This document shows positions 55,452-64,000 of a stretch of 64,000 nucleotides of DNA, in pieces. Position numbers and translations under genes: made by a program. The notes below the pieces were generated by a model that saw only the letters and a list, made by a program, of their open reading frames with translations, searched no databases and was not told where the DNA came from. The first letter of the stretch is position 1. Every line of letters starts with the position of its first letter. This DNA is from Kineococcus xinjiangensis (GTDB lineage: Bacteria; Actinomycetota; Actinomycetes; Actinomycetales; Kineococcaceae). The stretch spans positions 1-64,000 of the forward strand of contig NZ_PTJD01000009.1 in NCBI RefSeq assembly GCF_002934625.1. The letters are read 5' to 3'.

Positions 55452-55515
55452 TCGGCTAGCGTCGTGCCCGGCCGGCCCGCACCGGTGGGGGCCGCAACGG
55501 CAGGAGGAGCAGCAC

Positions 55516-56094
55516 ATGGGAGTCAGCCTCGCCAAGGGCGGCAACGTCTCGCTGTCGAAGGCCGCCCCGGACCTGCGGGCCGTCAGCGTCGGCCTCGGCT
55601 GGGACGTGCGCACCACCACGGGGCAGGCGTTCGACCTGGACGCCTCCGCCCTCATGCTCGGCGGTGACGGCAAGGTCCTCTCCGACGCGCACTTCGTCTT
55701 CTACAACAACCTCACCAGCCCCGACGGCTCCGTCGTCCACACCGGCGACAACCGCACGGGTGAGGGCGAGGGGGACGACGAGGTCGTCGACGTGGACCTG
55801 TCCCAGGTGCCGGTCACCTGCGGGCGCATCGTCTTCGCGGTGTCCATCCACGACGCCGACGCGCGGCGGCAGAACTTCGGCCAGATCCACAACGCCTTCA
55901 TCCGGGTCGTCAACGCCGACGACGGCGAGGAGCTGGTCCGCTTCGACCTCACCGAGGACGCCTCGACGGAGACCGCCATGGTGTTCGGCGAGGTGTACCG
56001 CCGCGGCGAAGAGTGGAAGTTCCGGGCGGTCGGCGCCGGCTACGCCACCGGGCTGCGCGGGATCGCCGGCGACTTCGGCGTCGACGTGGAGTAG
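55516..56094 (+). CDS. terD: TerD-family calcium-binding stress protein
   Basis: A 192-residue protein; ATG 55516 follows CAGGAGGAG. It opens [15 protein letters not shown], then [31 protein letters not shown] with the Ca-binding acidic residues, and [13 protein letters not shown]. These are hallmarks of TerD/TerE proteins in tellurite, oxidative and phage-stress responses. Other ter genes are absent from the window. Confidence 0.95.
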   Translation: MGVSLAKGGNVSLSKAAPDLRAVSVGLGWDVRTTTGQAFDLDASALMLGGDGKVLSDAHFVFYNNLTSPDGSVVHTGDNRTGEGEGDDEVVDVDLSQVPVTCGRIVFAVSIHDADARRQNFGQIHNAFIRVVNADDGEELVRFDLTEDASTETAMVFGEVYRRGEEWKFRAVGAGYATGLRGIAGDFGVDVE

Positions 56095-56484
56095 GGCCGT
56101 CGCGCACGCTGCGGAACCAGTCCCCGGGACCACGAGCGCACCCCGCCGGACCACCTCGTCGCGGGGGCCGGCGAGGCAGGATGGTGACGTGGAGGTCATC
56201 GCGCAGTGGGTCCGCACGAGCTGGACCAAGCACTCACGCGGCGGTCCCGCAGCGACGGAGCGCAACGCCACCCCTGTCGCGTTCCCGCTGAGCAGCACGT
56301 CCTCAACCTCGCCCACGCCCCGGTCGCCGCCGGTGTCTTCCTCGGCGACCCCGTCCACACGATCGACGAGCGCAGCTCCCTGCGATGACCTGACGGACGT
56401 CCCGGCCATCCCCGCGTTCTCGTGCATGCGCCTGTCCACCGAGGTGCGAGCACGTCCATGCCGCGGTCAGTGCGTGAGCCCCGG
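56095..56484. other. 390-bp gap, possible decayed gene
   Basis: No supported gene. On the plus strand a GTG near 56190 starts E-V-I-A-Q-W-V-R, and a second frame later gives a protein-like stretch ending E-R-S-S-L-R near 56388. The two frames together might be a frameshifted relic, but no family is evident. Confidence 0.3.
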
Positions 56485-57126
56485 TCACGTCCTCGGGTGC
56501 TGCGCCGTCGATCCCGGTGCACCGCCGTGCTCGTGGATCCCACCCCGGCGCGCCGCCTGCCAGTCGCGCTCGACGCCTCGCAGCAGCGCCGGATACACGA
56601 GGAACAGCCTGAACGGCCGGATCGCCGCCATGTAGGCGGTGCCGAGCCGGCCGTTCGGCCGCACGAGGACCGCCATGCGGCCGCGGAACCGGCCCCCACC
56701 CTCCGCGACCCACCCCAGGTGCATCACCGCGTGCACCGTCCGGTTCGCGATCTCCCCCGCCCACTCGTCCGCCAGCTGGTACAGCGGATGGAAGAGAGCG
56801 TCCCGCCCGGGCTCGGACGCGGTGCCCCGCAGGTCGGCGGGCAGCCGCTCCCGCAGCGAGGTCGCGCCGGCGCCCAGTCCGTGGGCGGGCGCGTCCCAGC
56901 CCAGCAGCCGGCCGAGCTGCTCCCGGAACTCCCACAGGAAGCGGACGGCGAGCGGGGCGTTCGCGGGGAACGTCCCCGCCACCATCGTCGACACCAGCAG
57001 GGGCAGCTCCTCCCGGCCACCGACCGCGGGAAGCTCCCAGACGTCCTCCAGGACGAAGTCGGGCACCACCTCGTGGATCCGCCAGGAATGCGCGGCGTGC
57101 TCGGTGTCCGGCAGCCTCATCACCAT
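56485..57126 (-). CDS. DUF2867 domain protein
   Basis: A 213-residue protein from ATG (complement 57124-57126) with GAGAGGAAG upstream. It matches the DUF2867 lipid-binding-like pattern: R-I-H-E-V-V-P-D-F-V-L-E-D-V-W near the start, A-V-R-F-L-W-E-F-R-E-Q-L-G, E-I-A-N-R-T-V-H-A-V-M-H-L-G-W-V, M-A-V-L-V, and the C-terminal Y-M-A-A-I-R-P-F-R-L-F-L-V-Y-P-A-L. No enzymatic role is established. Confidence 0.85.
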   Translation of the reverse strand: MVMRLPDTEHAAHSWRIHEVVPDFVLEDVWELPAVGGREELPLLVSTMVAGTFPANAPLAVRFLWEFREQLGRLLGWDAPAHGLGAGATSLRERLPADLRGTASEPGRDALFHPLYQLADEWAGEIANRTVHAVMHLGWVAEGGGRFRGRMAVLVRPNGRLGTAYMAAIRPFRLFLVYPALLRGVERDWQAARRGGIHEHGGAPGSTAQHPRT

Positions 57127-57296
57127 CACCACTTCCTCTCCGACAGCTCGACGACCCGATCCTGTTCCGGTGGCCGCCGGCGGTCGTCGCCCCGGCGGTC
57201 CCCGGGCGTACGCCACGCGGCGTACGGGGGCGACCGAACGGGTGGACGGACCGGAACGGCGTCGGCGGCCCCCTCCGGCATGCCGATACCGCAGAG

Positions 57297-58034
57297 GTGA
57301 TCCAGCTCCCTGAGGCGGCGTCCCCTGATCGGGGTCGACACCGGACCGCGGAGCGGAGCACCAGGAAGCGGCGCGTGGCTGTCATCGCGGCGTGGGCCGT
57401 CTTCCTGGCCCTCTTCGCGGTCACCGCCTGGTTCCTGGTGCTGATCTCGGCGATCGGGAACGTGGCGGGCAACCGCAACGGCGGATACGACCTGACCCTC
57501 GCCCTGCTGCCTGCGGCTCTTCCGGCCCTCGTGCTCGCGTTCGTGCACCCGTGGCGGGTGGCGTTGGCCGTTGCCGCACTGATCGCGACAGCGGCTGGGA
57601 TCTTCAGTGCGATCGCTGCCGGCAACGCAGGCCCGTCGGAGTCGCACCTGCTGTCCGTGCAGGAGGAAGCGGGTGCGCCTGCCGGGTGGAGGCAGCTGCA
57701 CCGGAGCAGCACCAGCGGCCCCTTCTTCGGGGAGCGCCCGGGCGTGAGCGTCAACTACAGCGTCGCCGCGTCACCGGAGGACGCGGTCGCCGCGTACGAG
57801 TCGGTGCTGAGCCGTCACGGCTACCTGCAGGAGCCCACGACCGACCTGCCCGCCACGATGGCCGACGAGCCCGGCCACTCCCTCCGCAGGGCCTACCGCA
57901 GGGATCGCATCACCGTGGACGTGCACGTGATCAGCAACACGAAGTCACGGGCACCGGAGTCCTACCCGGACAGCCGCGACGCGAGCGACACGCCCTCGCC
58001 GGGGGAGAGCCTGGTACGCGTCCACTTCCACTGA
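57297..58034 (+). CDS. Membrane protein with soluble C-terminal domain
   Basis: A 245-residue protein from GTG 57297. After a basic N-terminus (T-R-K-R-R), two or three hydrophobic segments (about 27-52, 62-80 and 88-108) are followed by a soluble domain of ~130 residues containing G-W-R-Q-L-H-R, V-S-V-N-Y-S-V-A-A-S-P-E-D-A-V-A-A-Y-E and a final V-R-V-H-F-H. The A-Y-E-x-V-L-x-R-H-G-Y segment resembles small exported domains of unknown role. No ribosome site is obvious. Confidence 0.7.
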   Translation: MIQLPEAASPDRGRHRTAERSTRKRRVAVIAAWAVFLALFAVTAWFLVLISAIGNVAGNRNGGYDLTLALLPAALPALVLAFVHPWRVALAVAALIATAAGIFSAIAAGNAGPSESHLLSVQEEAGAPAGWRQLHRSSTSGPFFGERPGVSVNYSVAASPEDAVAAYESVLSRHGYLQEPTTDLPATMADEPGHSLRRAYRRDRITVDVHVISNTKSRAPESYPDSRDASDTPSPGESLVRVHFH

Positions 58035-58059
58035 GGCCGGCGCGCAGGAGGGGGAGCTG

Positions 58060-58086
58060 CCGGGGCCCGGGAGTGCCGGGCCCCGG
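58060..58086. terminator. Perfect 11-bp hairpin between convergent genes
   Basis: CCGGGGCCCGG, loop GAGTG, exact complement. It lies 26 bases after the membrane protein stop and just past the Cys-peptide stop on the other strand. Confidence 0.7.
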
Positions 58087-58092
58087 GGAGGC

Positions 58093-58203
58093 TCACTGGC
58101 AGGCTTCGCACTCCGGGCCGGCGTCGATGGCGCAGGCGCTCACACCGGAGAGGAAGTCGTCCTCCTCCTCGACGGCGGGCTCAGGGGCGGTGGTCTCCGG
58201 CAC
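58093..58203 (-). CDS. 36-residue Cys-containing peptide
   Basis: A 36-residue frame whose GTG (complement 58201-58203) follows GAGGAGGACCC, a strong ribosome site, and which ends at a perfect hairpin terminator. The first half is acidic (E-E-E-D-D near 12-16), then F-L-S-G, then a second half with Cys at 24, 32 and 35 and a C-terminal Gln. An acidic leader and Cys-rich core is the layout of many ribosomally made peptide precursors, but no modification enzyme is adjacent. It could also be a small metal-binding or regulatory protein. Confidence 0.6.
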   Translation of the reverse strand: MPETTAPEPAVEEEDDFLSGVSACAIDAGPECEACQ

Positions 58204-58240
58204 GGGTCCTCCTCGGATCGCGATGGTGCGGGCGAACAGG

Positions 58241-59200
58241 CTAAGCGCGCGGAGGCGCCCACGATTCCGCCACGCCCCGCGACGCGCCGGAACCCCACCA
58301 GGCGAACCCGCCGCCCGCCTCCTCCGCCCGCTCCCCGCGGAGCAGCGCCGCGACCCGGACGAGGTAGGCCTCCCCCGCCTCGTCCTCCACGGCGCCCTCC
58401 GGCACGAGGACCGGGTAGTCCCGCGACGGGACCCCCTCGCCGGGGCGCACGTCCACGTGCGCGACGGAGAGCCCCCGCGAGTGCAGGAGGTCGGCCATCG
58501 CGTAGTCGGTGCGGGAGTCGCCCACGGTCCGCCAGCGGGCCGGCAGCTCACCGTCGGCGGCCAGCAGCTCCAGCGCCCGCTCGGCGCCGCGGTCCTTGCC
58601 CAGGAGCACCGACTCCACGTCCACGGCGATGACGGTGGGGTCGATCCGGTAGGGGACCCGGCCCTGCGCGTCGGGCACCTCCCGCCCCCGCAGGCCGACA
58701 CCGAGGCCGGCGGCGGCGCACGCGGCGAGCACCTCCTCCTCGAAGGGGCCCTGCGCGGCGGCGTAACGGCTGGCGGGGACGTCCACGCGCTGCTCGACGG
58801 AGACCATCGCCCGCTTGGTGGTGTCGACGAACATCGTGTCCGCGTAGCGGGCGGCGACGATCCCGCCCACGAGCTCGTGCACCTCGCGCGGCACGGCGAG
58901 GGAGGAGTCGGCCACCACCTCCGTGGCGCGCCCCTGCCGCACGGAGAAGCGCACCGCCCCCTTCTCGCAGACGGCGTGCACCCGCGCCGTCCCCGGCAGG
59001 CCGGCGGCGAGGAGGGGGGCGACCACCTGCTCGCGCAGGAACGTGTCGGAGCGGCCGGTGTTGAAGACCAGGGGCACGCCGGCGCCGGCGAGCTCGACGA
59101 GGGCGGCGAGGATGCCCGGCCGGCTGACGGAGCGCGTCGCGGGGCTGGCCACCGGGCCGTCGACGTCGAGGAGGAGGCCGAGGGGCGGGACGGGGCTCAC
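58241..59200 (-). CDS. HAD-superfamily hydrolase
   Basis: A 319-residue protein from GTG (complement 59198-59200). The first HAD motif is L-L-L-D-V-D-G-P near residue 9; V-F-N-T-G-R-S gives the Thr of motif II; and V-G-D-S-R-T-D-Y-A-M-A gives motif IV. A large cap (about 90-220) resembles sucrose- or trehalose-phosphatase-like members. The predicted reaction is phosphate-ester hydrolysis on an unknown sugar or small molecule. Confidence 0.87.
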   Translation of the reverse strand: MSPVPPLGLLLDVDGPVASPATRSVSRPGILAALVELAGAGVPLVFNTGRSDTFLREQVVAPLLAAGLPGTARVHAVCEKGAVRFSVRQGRATEVVADSSLAVPREVHELVGGIVAARYADTMFVDTTKRAMVSVEQRVDVPASRYAAAQGPFEEEVLAACAAAGLGVGLRGREVPDAQGRVPYRIDPTVIAVDVESVLLGKDRGAERALELLAADGELPARWRTVGDSRTDYAMADLLHSRGLSVAHVDVRPGEGVPSRDYPVLVPEGAVEDEAGEAYLVRVAALLRGERAEEAGGGFAWWGSGASRGVAESWAPPRA

Positions 59201-59261
59201 CCCCCGATCCTCCCCGACGCCGTGCGGGTGTCGGGCGCTCGCCCCCGGGTACGGGGCGGGC

Positions 59262-60002
59262 ATGACCGTCGAGCAGGCCCCTGGACGCACCTCTGCGCGC
59301 ACCTCCGGGCACCTCCCCGCACCCGCCGTGCCGGCGCTGGCCGCCGTGGACGCGGTGATGGCCGGGGTGTCCCGGCTGCGGTCCGGGCGCAAGGCGGCGC
59401 ACCCCTCCGGCCGGACCGTGCGCGGCGTCCTGCACCGGGCGGGGCTGTCGGAGGGCGTCGGGGTCCCGTGGCTCGACGAGCCGGGCTGGGACGAGGCGGT
59501 GGTGCGGCTGTCCCGGGGGGCGGGGCTGCCCGAGGTGCTGCCGGACCTGCTGGGCCTGGCGCTGCGGGTGCACGGGGAGGACGGCGCCCCCTACGACCTG
59601 CTGCTGTCCACGACCGGGCTCTCGCCGCTGCGCCGGCACGTCCTCGCGCTGCGGCGGGACCCGATGCGCTCGGCGTACACGAGCGTCGTGTCGCACCGCG
59701 GCCCCGCGGGGCCGCTGGCGCTGGCGGCGATCCCCGCGTCCCGGGCGGCGGGGTTCGTGCTGGCCGTGGCCTCCCCCGCCGGGCCGTGGCGGCCGTTCGC
59801 GCACCTGGAGGTGGGCCGGGGCCCGGCGCTGCCCGACGTGGCCTTCGACCCGGTGCTGCACGCGGTGCCGGGCCTGGCGCCCGGGCCGTGGATGGCTGCG
59901 GTGCGGCGGGCGGCGTATGCCGGCTCCCGCCGGGGCCGGGGGGCGCGCCTCGACGCTTCCGGCGGCGGCTCTCCCGACGGCTCTCCCGACGGCGCGGAGT
60001 GA
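59262..60002 (+). CDS. Hypothetical protein, catalase-fold-like
   Basis: A 246-residue protein from ATG 59262. It has A-H-P-S-G-R-T-V-R-G-V-L-H near residue 43, G-L-P-E-V-L-P-D-L-L-G-L-A-L-R-V, D-L-L-L-S-T-T-G, Y-T-S-V-V-S-H, W-R-P-F-A-H-L and D-P-V-L-H-A-V-P-G-L. This order matches a Streptomyces-type group often labelled phosphodiesterase and distantly like the catalase barrel; the heme Tyr and His set cannot be confirmed, so no enzyme is claimed. The last ~25 residues are Gly/Ser/Asp-rich. It is divergent from the HAD gene, 61 bp apart. Confidence 0.72.
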   Translation: MTVEQAPGRTSARTSGHLPAPAVPALAAVDAVMAGVSRLRSGRKAAHPSGRTVRGVLHRAGLSEGVGVPWLDEPGWDEAVVRLSRGAGLPEVLPDLLGLALRVHGEDGAPYDLLLSTTGLSPLRRHVLALRRDPMRSAYTSVVSHRGPAGPLALAAIPASRAAGFVLAVASPAGPWRPFAHLEVGRGPALPDVAFDPVLHAVPGLAPGPWMAAVRRAAYAGSRRGRGARLDASGGGSPDGSPDGAE

Positions 60003-60242
60003 CGGATGCAGGCGGCCGGCCGCAACTTCTCCTGAGCGAGCGCTCCCACCGGCTCTGCGGCCGGAGGAACTCCCCAGAGTGACCGCTCGGCTGCGCCGAG
60101 GTGCTCCGGTGGGGTGACGACCCACGAACCGTTTCAGTGAACGCCGGACCACGGGCTCCCGGACGCGCTACCGTCCTCCAAGATCCGGCGCAACCGGAGA
60201 GTGGGCGGCCGCGCGGCGCGGCCCCGCAGATCGGAGGAGACC

Positions 60243-60455
60243 ATGAGCAGAGCGGTCAAGACCGTGGCGTCCCGCACCGGCGGCCTCGGCCTCGCCCTCG
60301 GCGTCCTGCTGGTCCTCTCGGGCCTCGGCGGCCTGGCGGTCGTGGACGTCCACGACGCCGGGAACGCGGCCCTCCTCGTGGCGCTGCACCTGCTGCTCGG
60401 CACGGCGGTCGTCGTCCGGTTCACGATCGGCCGCCACCGCACGCCGCACGCCTGA
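60243..60455 (+). CDS. Small two-helix membrane protein
   Basis: A 70-residue protein; ATG 60243 follows CGGAGGAGACC, a strong ribosome site. Two hydrophobic segments (about 14-33 and 38-58) are joined by V-D-V-H-D, and the C-terminus is basic (R-F-T-I-G-R-H-R). No family is recognised. The 240 bp upstream contain no other gene. Confidence 0.75.
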   Translation: MSRAVKTVASRTGGLGLALGVLLVLSGLGGLAVVDVHDAGNAALLVALHLLLGTAVVVRFTIGRHRTPHA

Positions 60456-60474
60456 TCCTCCGCGGGGTCGCCCC

Positions 60475-61389
60475 TCAGCGCGCGCGACGGGTCAGGGCCA
60501 CCCCGGCCAGGGCCAGCACCCCACCGGCGAGCGCCAGCGGCGGCGGCACCTCCCCCAGCAGCGGCCAGGCCGCGAGCACCGTCAGCGGCGGCACGACGTA
60601 GGTGGCGATCCCGAGCCGGCCCGCGTCGGTGCGCGACAGCGCGTAGGCCCACGTCCCGAACGCGACGGCGGTGGGCACCAGGCCGAGGTACAGGAGGCCG
60701 GCGGTGGCGGCGGGAGGCGCGGTGAGCAGGTCCGCGTGCAACCGGCCCGCGAAGGGCAGGCAGGCGAGCGCGCCGACGACGCAGGACAGGAAGGTCACCT
60801 GGAGGGCGGGGAGCCGCCGCAGGGCGGGCTTCTGGGCCAGCACCCCCACCGCCCAGCTCACCGCCGCCACCAGGCACAGCAGGGCCCCGACGAGGTCGGC
60901 GTCCGCGGACCGGCTGGTGGCGGCGCCGATGACGAGCGCCCCCGCGAACGCGACGGCGGCGCCGGTGAGCAGGCGGCGCGGGAAACCCTCCCCGAGGAAG
61001 GCGCCCGCGAGCAGGGCGATGAGGATGGGCCCCACGCTGACGAGCATCGCGGTGGTCCCGGCGTCGAGGCGCTGCTCGGCGGCGTTGAGGGCGACGTTGT
61101 AGAGGGCGAACCAGCCGAGGCCGCAGACGGTGACCAGCCCCCACTCCCGGCGGGTGGGCCGCACCCACCTGCGGCGGGCCAGCACGACGACGCCGAGGGC
61201 GAGGGCGCCGACGACGAGCCGCCCCAGGGCCAGGGCACCGGGGTCGAAGTCGTGGCGGACCGCACGGATGGCCAGGAACGCCGACGCCCAGGCGAGGACC
61301 GTCACCACGACGGCGGCCAGCACGGCGGGCCCGGGCCGCTCGGCCTGCTTGGTCCGGGCGCGCAGGTCGGCGGGGGCGGGGGTCGTCAT
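60475..61389 (-). CDS. EamA/DMT-family transporter
   Basis: A 304-residue protein with ten hydrophobic segments in two EamA repeats. Repeat one has W-A-S-A-F-L-A-I-R and A-E-Q-R-L-D-A-G-T-T-A-M-L; repeat two has A-V-S-W-A-V-G-V-L-A and L-L-G-E-V-P-P-P-L-A-L-A-G-G. Members export amino acids or other small metabolites; the substrate is unknown. The start is the ATG complementary to 61387-61389. Confidence 0.92.
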   Translation of the reverse strand: MTTPAPADLRARTKQAERPGPAVLAAVVVTVLAWASAFLAIRAVRHDFDPGALALGRLVVGALALGVVVLARRRWVRPTRREWGLVTVCGLGWFALYNVALNAAEQRLDAGTTAMLVSVGPILIALLAGAFLGEGFPRRLLTGAAVAFAGALVIGAATSRSADADLVGALLCLVAAVSWAVGVLAQKPALRRLPALQVTFLSCVVGALACLPFAGRLHADLLTAPPAATAGLLYLGLVPTAVAFGTWAYALSRTDAGRLGIATYVVPPLTVLAAWPLLGEVPPPLALAGGVLALAGVALTRRAR

Positions 61390-61492
61390 GCCCCGACGGT
61401 AGGCGCAGCCACCGACGTGCGCCTGCGGCCATCGGACCTCGCTTGGCCCGGCCCGGCGGACGGGGCGGGGTCGCTGCACCCCACCCGCCCGC

Positions 61493-62707
61493 TCAGCGCA
61501 GCCCGGGGACCCGGACGACGATGAGCTCGGTGTCGTCGGGGCGGTCGCGACCCACCCAGCGGCCGTCGCTGCCGGGGTAGTTGTTGTCGTTCGCGACGAG
61601 CACGCGGTTGCCGCCGAGGAACTCGATGCTCTCCACGGACTGCAGCGGGAAGGAGAAGACCTCCCCCACGCCGTACTCGCCGGGGCGGGCGGGCAGGGAG
61701 ACGCCCGCGGGGTCCCGGATGTCGAGCAGGTCCAGCACGAGGTCCTTGACGAGGACGCCGTCGCGGTCGGTGCGCCGCAGGTCGATCGCGTACACCTTCT
61801 TCTGCCGGGCCTCGGCGCCCTGGGCGTCGTCGCGCTCGATGACGAGGAAGCGCCCGTCGGGCAGGGCCGTGAAGTCGCCGAGGACAGCGCCGGGGAACGC
61901 CTCGTCGACCTGGTAGGTCCAGGTGCGGCCGGTGTAGCGGCGCTCGCGCAGGTCGAACTCGTGGACGATGCGGCGGCGCGGGTCGGGGTCACCGACGAGC
62001 GCACCCTCCAGCACCGGGTACAGCCGCTGCCCGTCCCTGCTCAGCGCCATCCCCTCGAAGCCGCGGCTGGCGGGCAGGGTCGGGGCGGCGTCGCCGAGGA
62101 AGGGGTTCTGGGGGGACTGCACGCCGGGCAGGGGGACGGGGGCGTCGAGGACCCTGCCGGTGGCGTCGGTGTGCAGGAGGAAGGGGCCGAACTCCTCGCC
62201 GAACCAGAACGTCCCGTCGGGGGCGCGGCGCACGGACTCCAGGTCGAAGTCGGCGCCGGTGAGGAGGCGGTCGGGCCGGTGCAGCGGGAACGGGACGTGC
62301 CCGTCGGGGTCGCGCAACTGCAGGAAGCCCTCGACGTCGACGGTGCCCGAGCCCCTCCGCGCGGTGCGGAAGTCGGGGTCGATGCGGTAGAGCCGCAGCA
62401 GGAAGTCACCGGAGTTGCCGCGGGTGCCGAAGCCGTTGTCCGTCATGCCCCAGAACGTCCCGCCCCCGGCGTCGAGCACCGCGGAGAAGCCGGGGATCGG
62501 CTGGCCGGGGAACGGGGGCACGACCCCGTTGGCGGGGTTCACGAGCGCCCCCGAGGGCGGGCCGGGCTGGTAGGCGTCCGCGGGGAGGATCGCCCTGCCC
62601 AGCAGGGTCGGCTCGTCGCCCCGCGCGCTCCGGTCGGCCTCGGCGGAGGCGGCGGGGACGAGTGCGAGGAGGAGCGTCGCGGCGGCGGTGGCGGCGGTCC
62701 TGCGCAT
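61493..62707 (-). CDS. Exported phytase-like esterase-domain protein
   Basis: A 404-residue protein; ATG (complement 62705-62707) follows CAGGAG. A Sec signal (M-R-R-T-A...A-A-S-A) precedes a beta-propeller-like domain: F-S-A-V-L-D-A-G-G-G-T-F-W-G-M-T-D-N-G-F-G, F-D-L-E-S-V, G-T-F-W-F-G-E-E-F-G-P-F, G-F-E-G-M-A-L and V-L-V-A-N-D-N-N-Y. These are the landmarks of the esterase-like activity of phytase family (PF13449). Extracellular phosphoester or ester hydrolysis is possible; activity is unproven for most members. Confidence 0.9.
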   Translation of the reverse strand: MRRTAATAAATLLLALVPAASAEADRSARGDEPTLLGRAILPADAYQPGPPSGALVNPANGVVPPFPGQPIPGFSAVLDAGGGTFWGMTDNGFGTRGNSGDFLLRLYRIDPDFRTARRGSGTVDVEGFLQLRDPDGHVPFPLHRPDRLLTGADFDLESVRRAPDGTFWFGEEFGPFLLHTDATGRVLDAPVPLPGVQSPQNPFLGDAAPTLPASRGFEGMALSRDGQRLYPVLEGALVGDPDPRRRIVHEFDLRERRYTGRTWTYQVDEAFPGAVLGDFTALPDGRFLVIERDDAQGAEARQKKVYAIDLRRTDRDGVLVKDLVLDLLDIRDPAGVSLPARPGEYGVGEVFSFPLQSVESIEFLGGNRVLVANDNNYPGSDGRWVGRDRPDDTELIVVRVPGLR

Positions 62708-62852
62708 GGGTGGCTCCTGGAGGTGGGGTCGCTCGGTCGCGGCGAGGCATGGTGCACAGGGCCGCCCGGCCACCGGGGTGCCGCGGAGCGTCCGGCGCCT
62801 GACGCGGGGGTGAACTCCGGCACCCCCGCCGCCGCCCCTGCCCGGACGCACC

Positions 62853-62896
62853 GCGGCCCGGGGGTCGGTGCACCGGGCACCGCCCCCCCGGGCCGC
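62853..62896. terminator. Nested hairpin after the APC permease gene
   Basis: GCGGCCCGGGGG pairs with its complement at 62885-62896, and the loop holds an inner GGTGC/GCACC stem. It lies about 35 bases downstream of the permease stop on the minus strand. Confidence 0.65.
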
Positions 62897-62930
62897 CGGG
62901 GACGTGGGACTGAGCAGCCGGGCCGTGGGG

Positions 62931-64000
62931 TCAGAGCCCGCCGACCGGGGGCTGCCCCGTCTCCGGCACGAGGACGGGGGTGTCCTCCCGCAGGGTCTCG
63001 CCGCGGAAGAAGGCGCGCAGCCGCACCGCGCAGGCCAGCATCAGCGGGATGCCGAGGACGAGCATGCCGACGCCCATGACGAAGACCCCGCCGATCGGTC
63101 CGAAGTTCGTCGAGCCGTAGTCGGTGCCGACCATGTCGACGGCGCTCTGGGTGAAGGCCCACAGCATCGCCAGGCCCCCCAGCAGCGGGATCAGCCCGCG
63201 CAGGAGGAAGTGCCGCACCGAGCGGGTCAGGGTGCGGCGGAAGAACCAGACGCAGGCGAACGCCGTGATGCCGTAGTAGAAGGCCACCGCGAGGCCGAGG
63301 GAGGCGATGGAGTCGGCGAGGGCGTCGGTGCTGACGAACGACAGCACCAGGTAGAAGAACACCGCGGCCGCCCCCATGACGGCCGTGGCGAAGGAGGGCG
63401 TGTGGAAGCGCGGGTGGATGCGCCCGAAGCGCTCCGGCAGGGCGCCGTAGACGGCCATCGCCAGGGCGCCGCGGGCCGTCGGCAGGATCGTCGTCTGGGT
63501 GGAGGCCGCGGCGGAGACCGCCACCGTCAGCAGCAGCAGGGACGCGACGACGCCACCACCCACGGGCCCGCCGAGAACGGTGAGCACGTCGTCGGCGTTC
63601 TCCTCGTTGCGCAGTCCGATGCCGGTCTCCCCGAAACCGGAGTACGCCTGCACCGCGATGGCGACGAGCAGGTAGGTGGCGAGCAGGATCACCGTGGCCA
63701 GCACCGCGGCCTTGCCGGGGGTGGAGTCGGAGTCCTTCGTCTCCTCGGTGACGGCCAGGCAGGCGTCCCAGCCCCAGTAGATGAAGACGCAGAGGATGAC
63801 GGCCTCGGCGATGGCGGAGCCGCTCAGCCCGAACGGGGAGAACCACTGCAGGCTGGGGCGCACGGCCTGCTCCCCCGCCGCGCCGGTGTAGACGAGGTAG
63901 AGCGCGCCGATCGCCACGAACCCGAGGACGGCGAACTGGAGCAGGACGAAGACGTTCTGCAGCCGCTCGGAGATGACGATGCCGCGGTAGGCGATCCAGG
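62931..64000 (-). CDS. APC-family amino acid permease (5' end beyond window)
   Basis: At least 356 residues; the frame stays open to the last base, so the N-terminus is outside. The visible part covers the C-terminal seven to eight membrane segments: R-G-I-V-I-S-E-R-L-Q-N, W-G-W-D-A-C-L-A-V-T-E-E-T-K-D-S with the conserved E-E-T-K of the family, Q-T-T-I-L-P-T-A-R, and W-F-F-R-R-T-L. It imports amino acids or polyamines in symport with protons. The C-terminal tail is soluble and Pro-rich. Confidence 0.9.
   Translation of the reverse strand, partial: WIAYRGIVISERLQNVFVLLQFAVLGFVAIGALYLVYTGAAGEQAVRPSLQWFSPFGLSGSAIAEAVILCVFIYWGWDACLAVTEETKDSDSTPGKAAVLATVILLATYLLVAIAVQAYSGFGETGIGLRNEENADDVLTVLGGPVGGGVVASLLLLTVAVSAAASTQTTILPTARGALAMAVYGALPERFGRIHPRFHTPSFATAVMGAAAVFFYLVLSFVSTDALADSIASLGLAVAFYYGITAFACVWFFRRTLTRSVRHFLLRGLIPLLGGLAMLWAFTQSAVDMVGTDYGSTNFGPIGGVFVMGVGMLVLGIPLMLACAVRLRAFFRGETLREDTPVLVPETGQPPVGGL

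Noticed and set aside
56190-56400. Small gene after terD
   Set aside because: Protein-like stretches fall in different frames, without a ribosome site or family; kept only as a possible relic.

Overview
The window is very GC-rich chromosomal DNA with strong third-position G/C bias, many GTG starts, Shine-Dalgarno motifs of the GGAGG type, twin-arginine signal peptides, WXG100-type proteins, a DUF6318 lipoprotein, a GPP34 protein and several multidomain GGDEF-EAL proteins. This points to an actinomycete; a Kineosporiaceae (Kineococcus-like) host is a guess from gene flavour only. No rRNA, tRNA, CRISPR array, transposase or integrase was found.

Layout. 0-3.4 kb: a minus-strand polymorphic-toxin operon (WXG100-like protein, toxin with an RNase A-like C-terminus, composite immunity protein), then a solitary Vsr-type nuclease. 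3.5-6.5 kb: small exported or lipoprotein genes and an acidic protein with a His-rich tail. 6.6-10.5 kb: a SNF2 helicase coupled to a SWIM zinc-finger protein. 10.5-15.4 kb: an MshEN-domain glycosyltransferase with a small membrane partner, a Tat-exported PhoD phosphatase and an HpaI-type aldolase. 15.5-31.6 kb is the accessory-looking part: an SF1 helicase module bracketed by a 75-bp imperfect direct repeat, an MNT nucleotidyltransferase with a 5'-truncated HEPN partner, a 1485-residue SF1 helicase fused to a Vsr/MTES_1575-like nuclease, a Fic protein, a two-subunit ABC exporter, and a decaying MNT plus PD-(D/E)XK-like locus behind twin 14-16 bp palindromes.

31.6-46.1 kb is mostly housekeeping or metabolic: GH53 galactanase, an ADP-ribosylglycohydrolase fused to a phosphatase, an unassigned 484-residue protein, a geranylgeranyl-reductase-type flavoprotein, PPOX protein, thymidine kinase, flavin reductase, GPP34, DUF1802, a large glucosidase, a Rieske protein, a degenerate exonuclease-like protein and a GNAT-like protein behind an unusual repeat-rich promoter region. 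46.1-51.9 kb holds two GGDEF-EAL proteins flanking a tiny exported protein made of six ARWMG repeats. 52-64 kb: small protein, M13 peptidase, aldo/keto reductase, TerD, DUF2867, membrane proteins, a 36-residue Cys peptide, HAD hydrolase, EamA transporter, phytase-like exported protein and an APC permease cut by the window end.

Working together. Cyclic di-GMP links three loci: two enzymes predicted to make or break it (46-52 kb) and a glycosyltransferase carrying the MshEN fold that binds it (11-13 kb). The 15-31 kb stretch groups helicases, nucleases, MNT/HEPN and Fic genes typical of defence or toxin-antitoxin neighbourhoods, with visible decay. The most unusual items are the ARWMG-repeat protein, the immunity protein that embeds a toxin-domain remnant, the repeat-bracketed helicase module and the Cys-containing 36-residue peptide.
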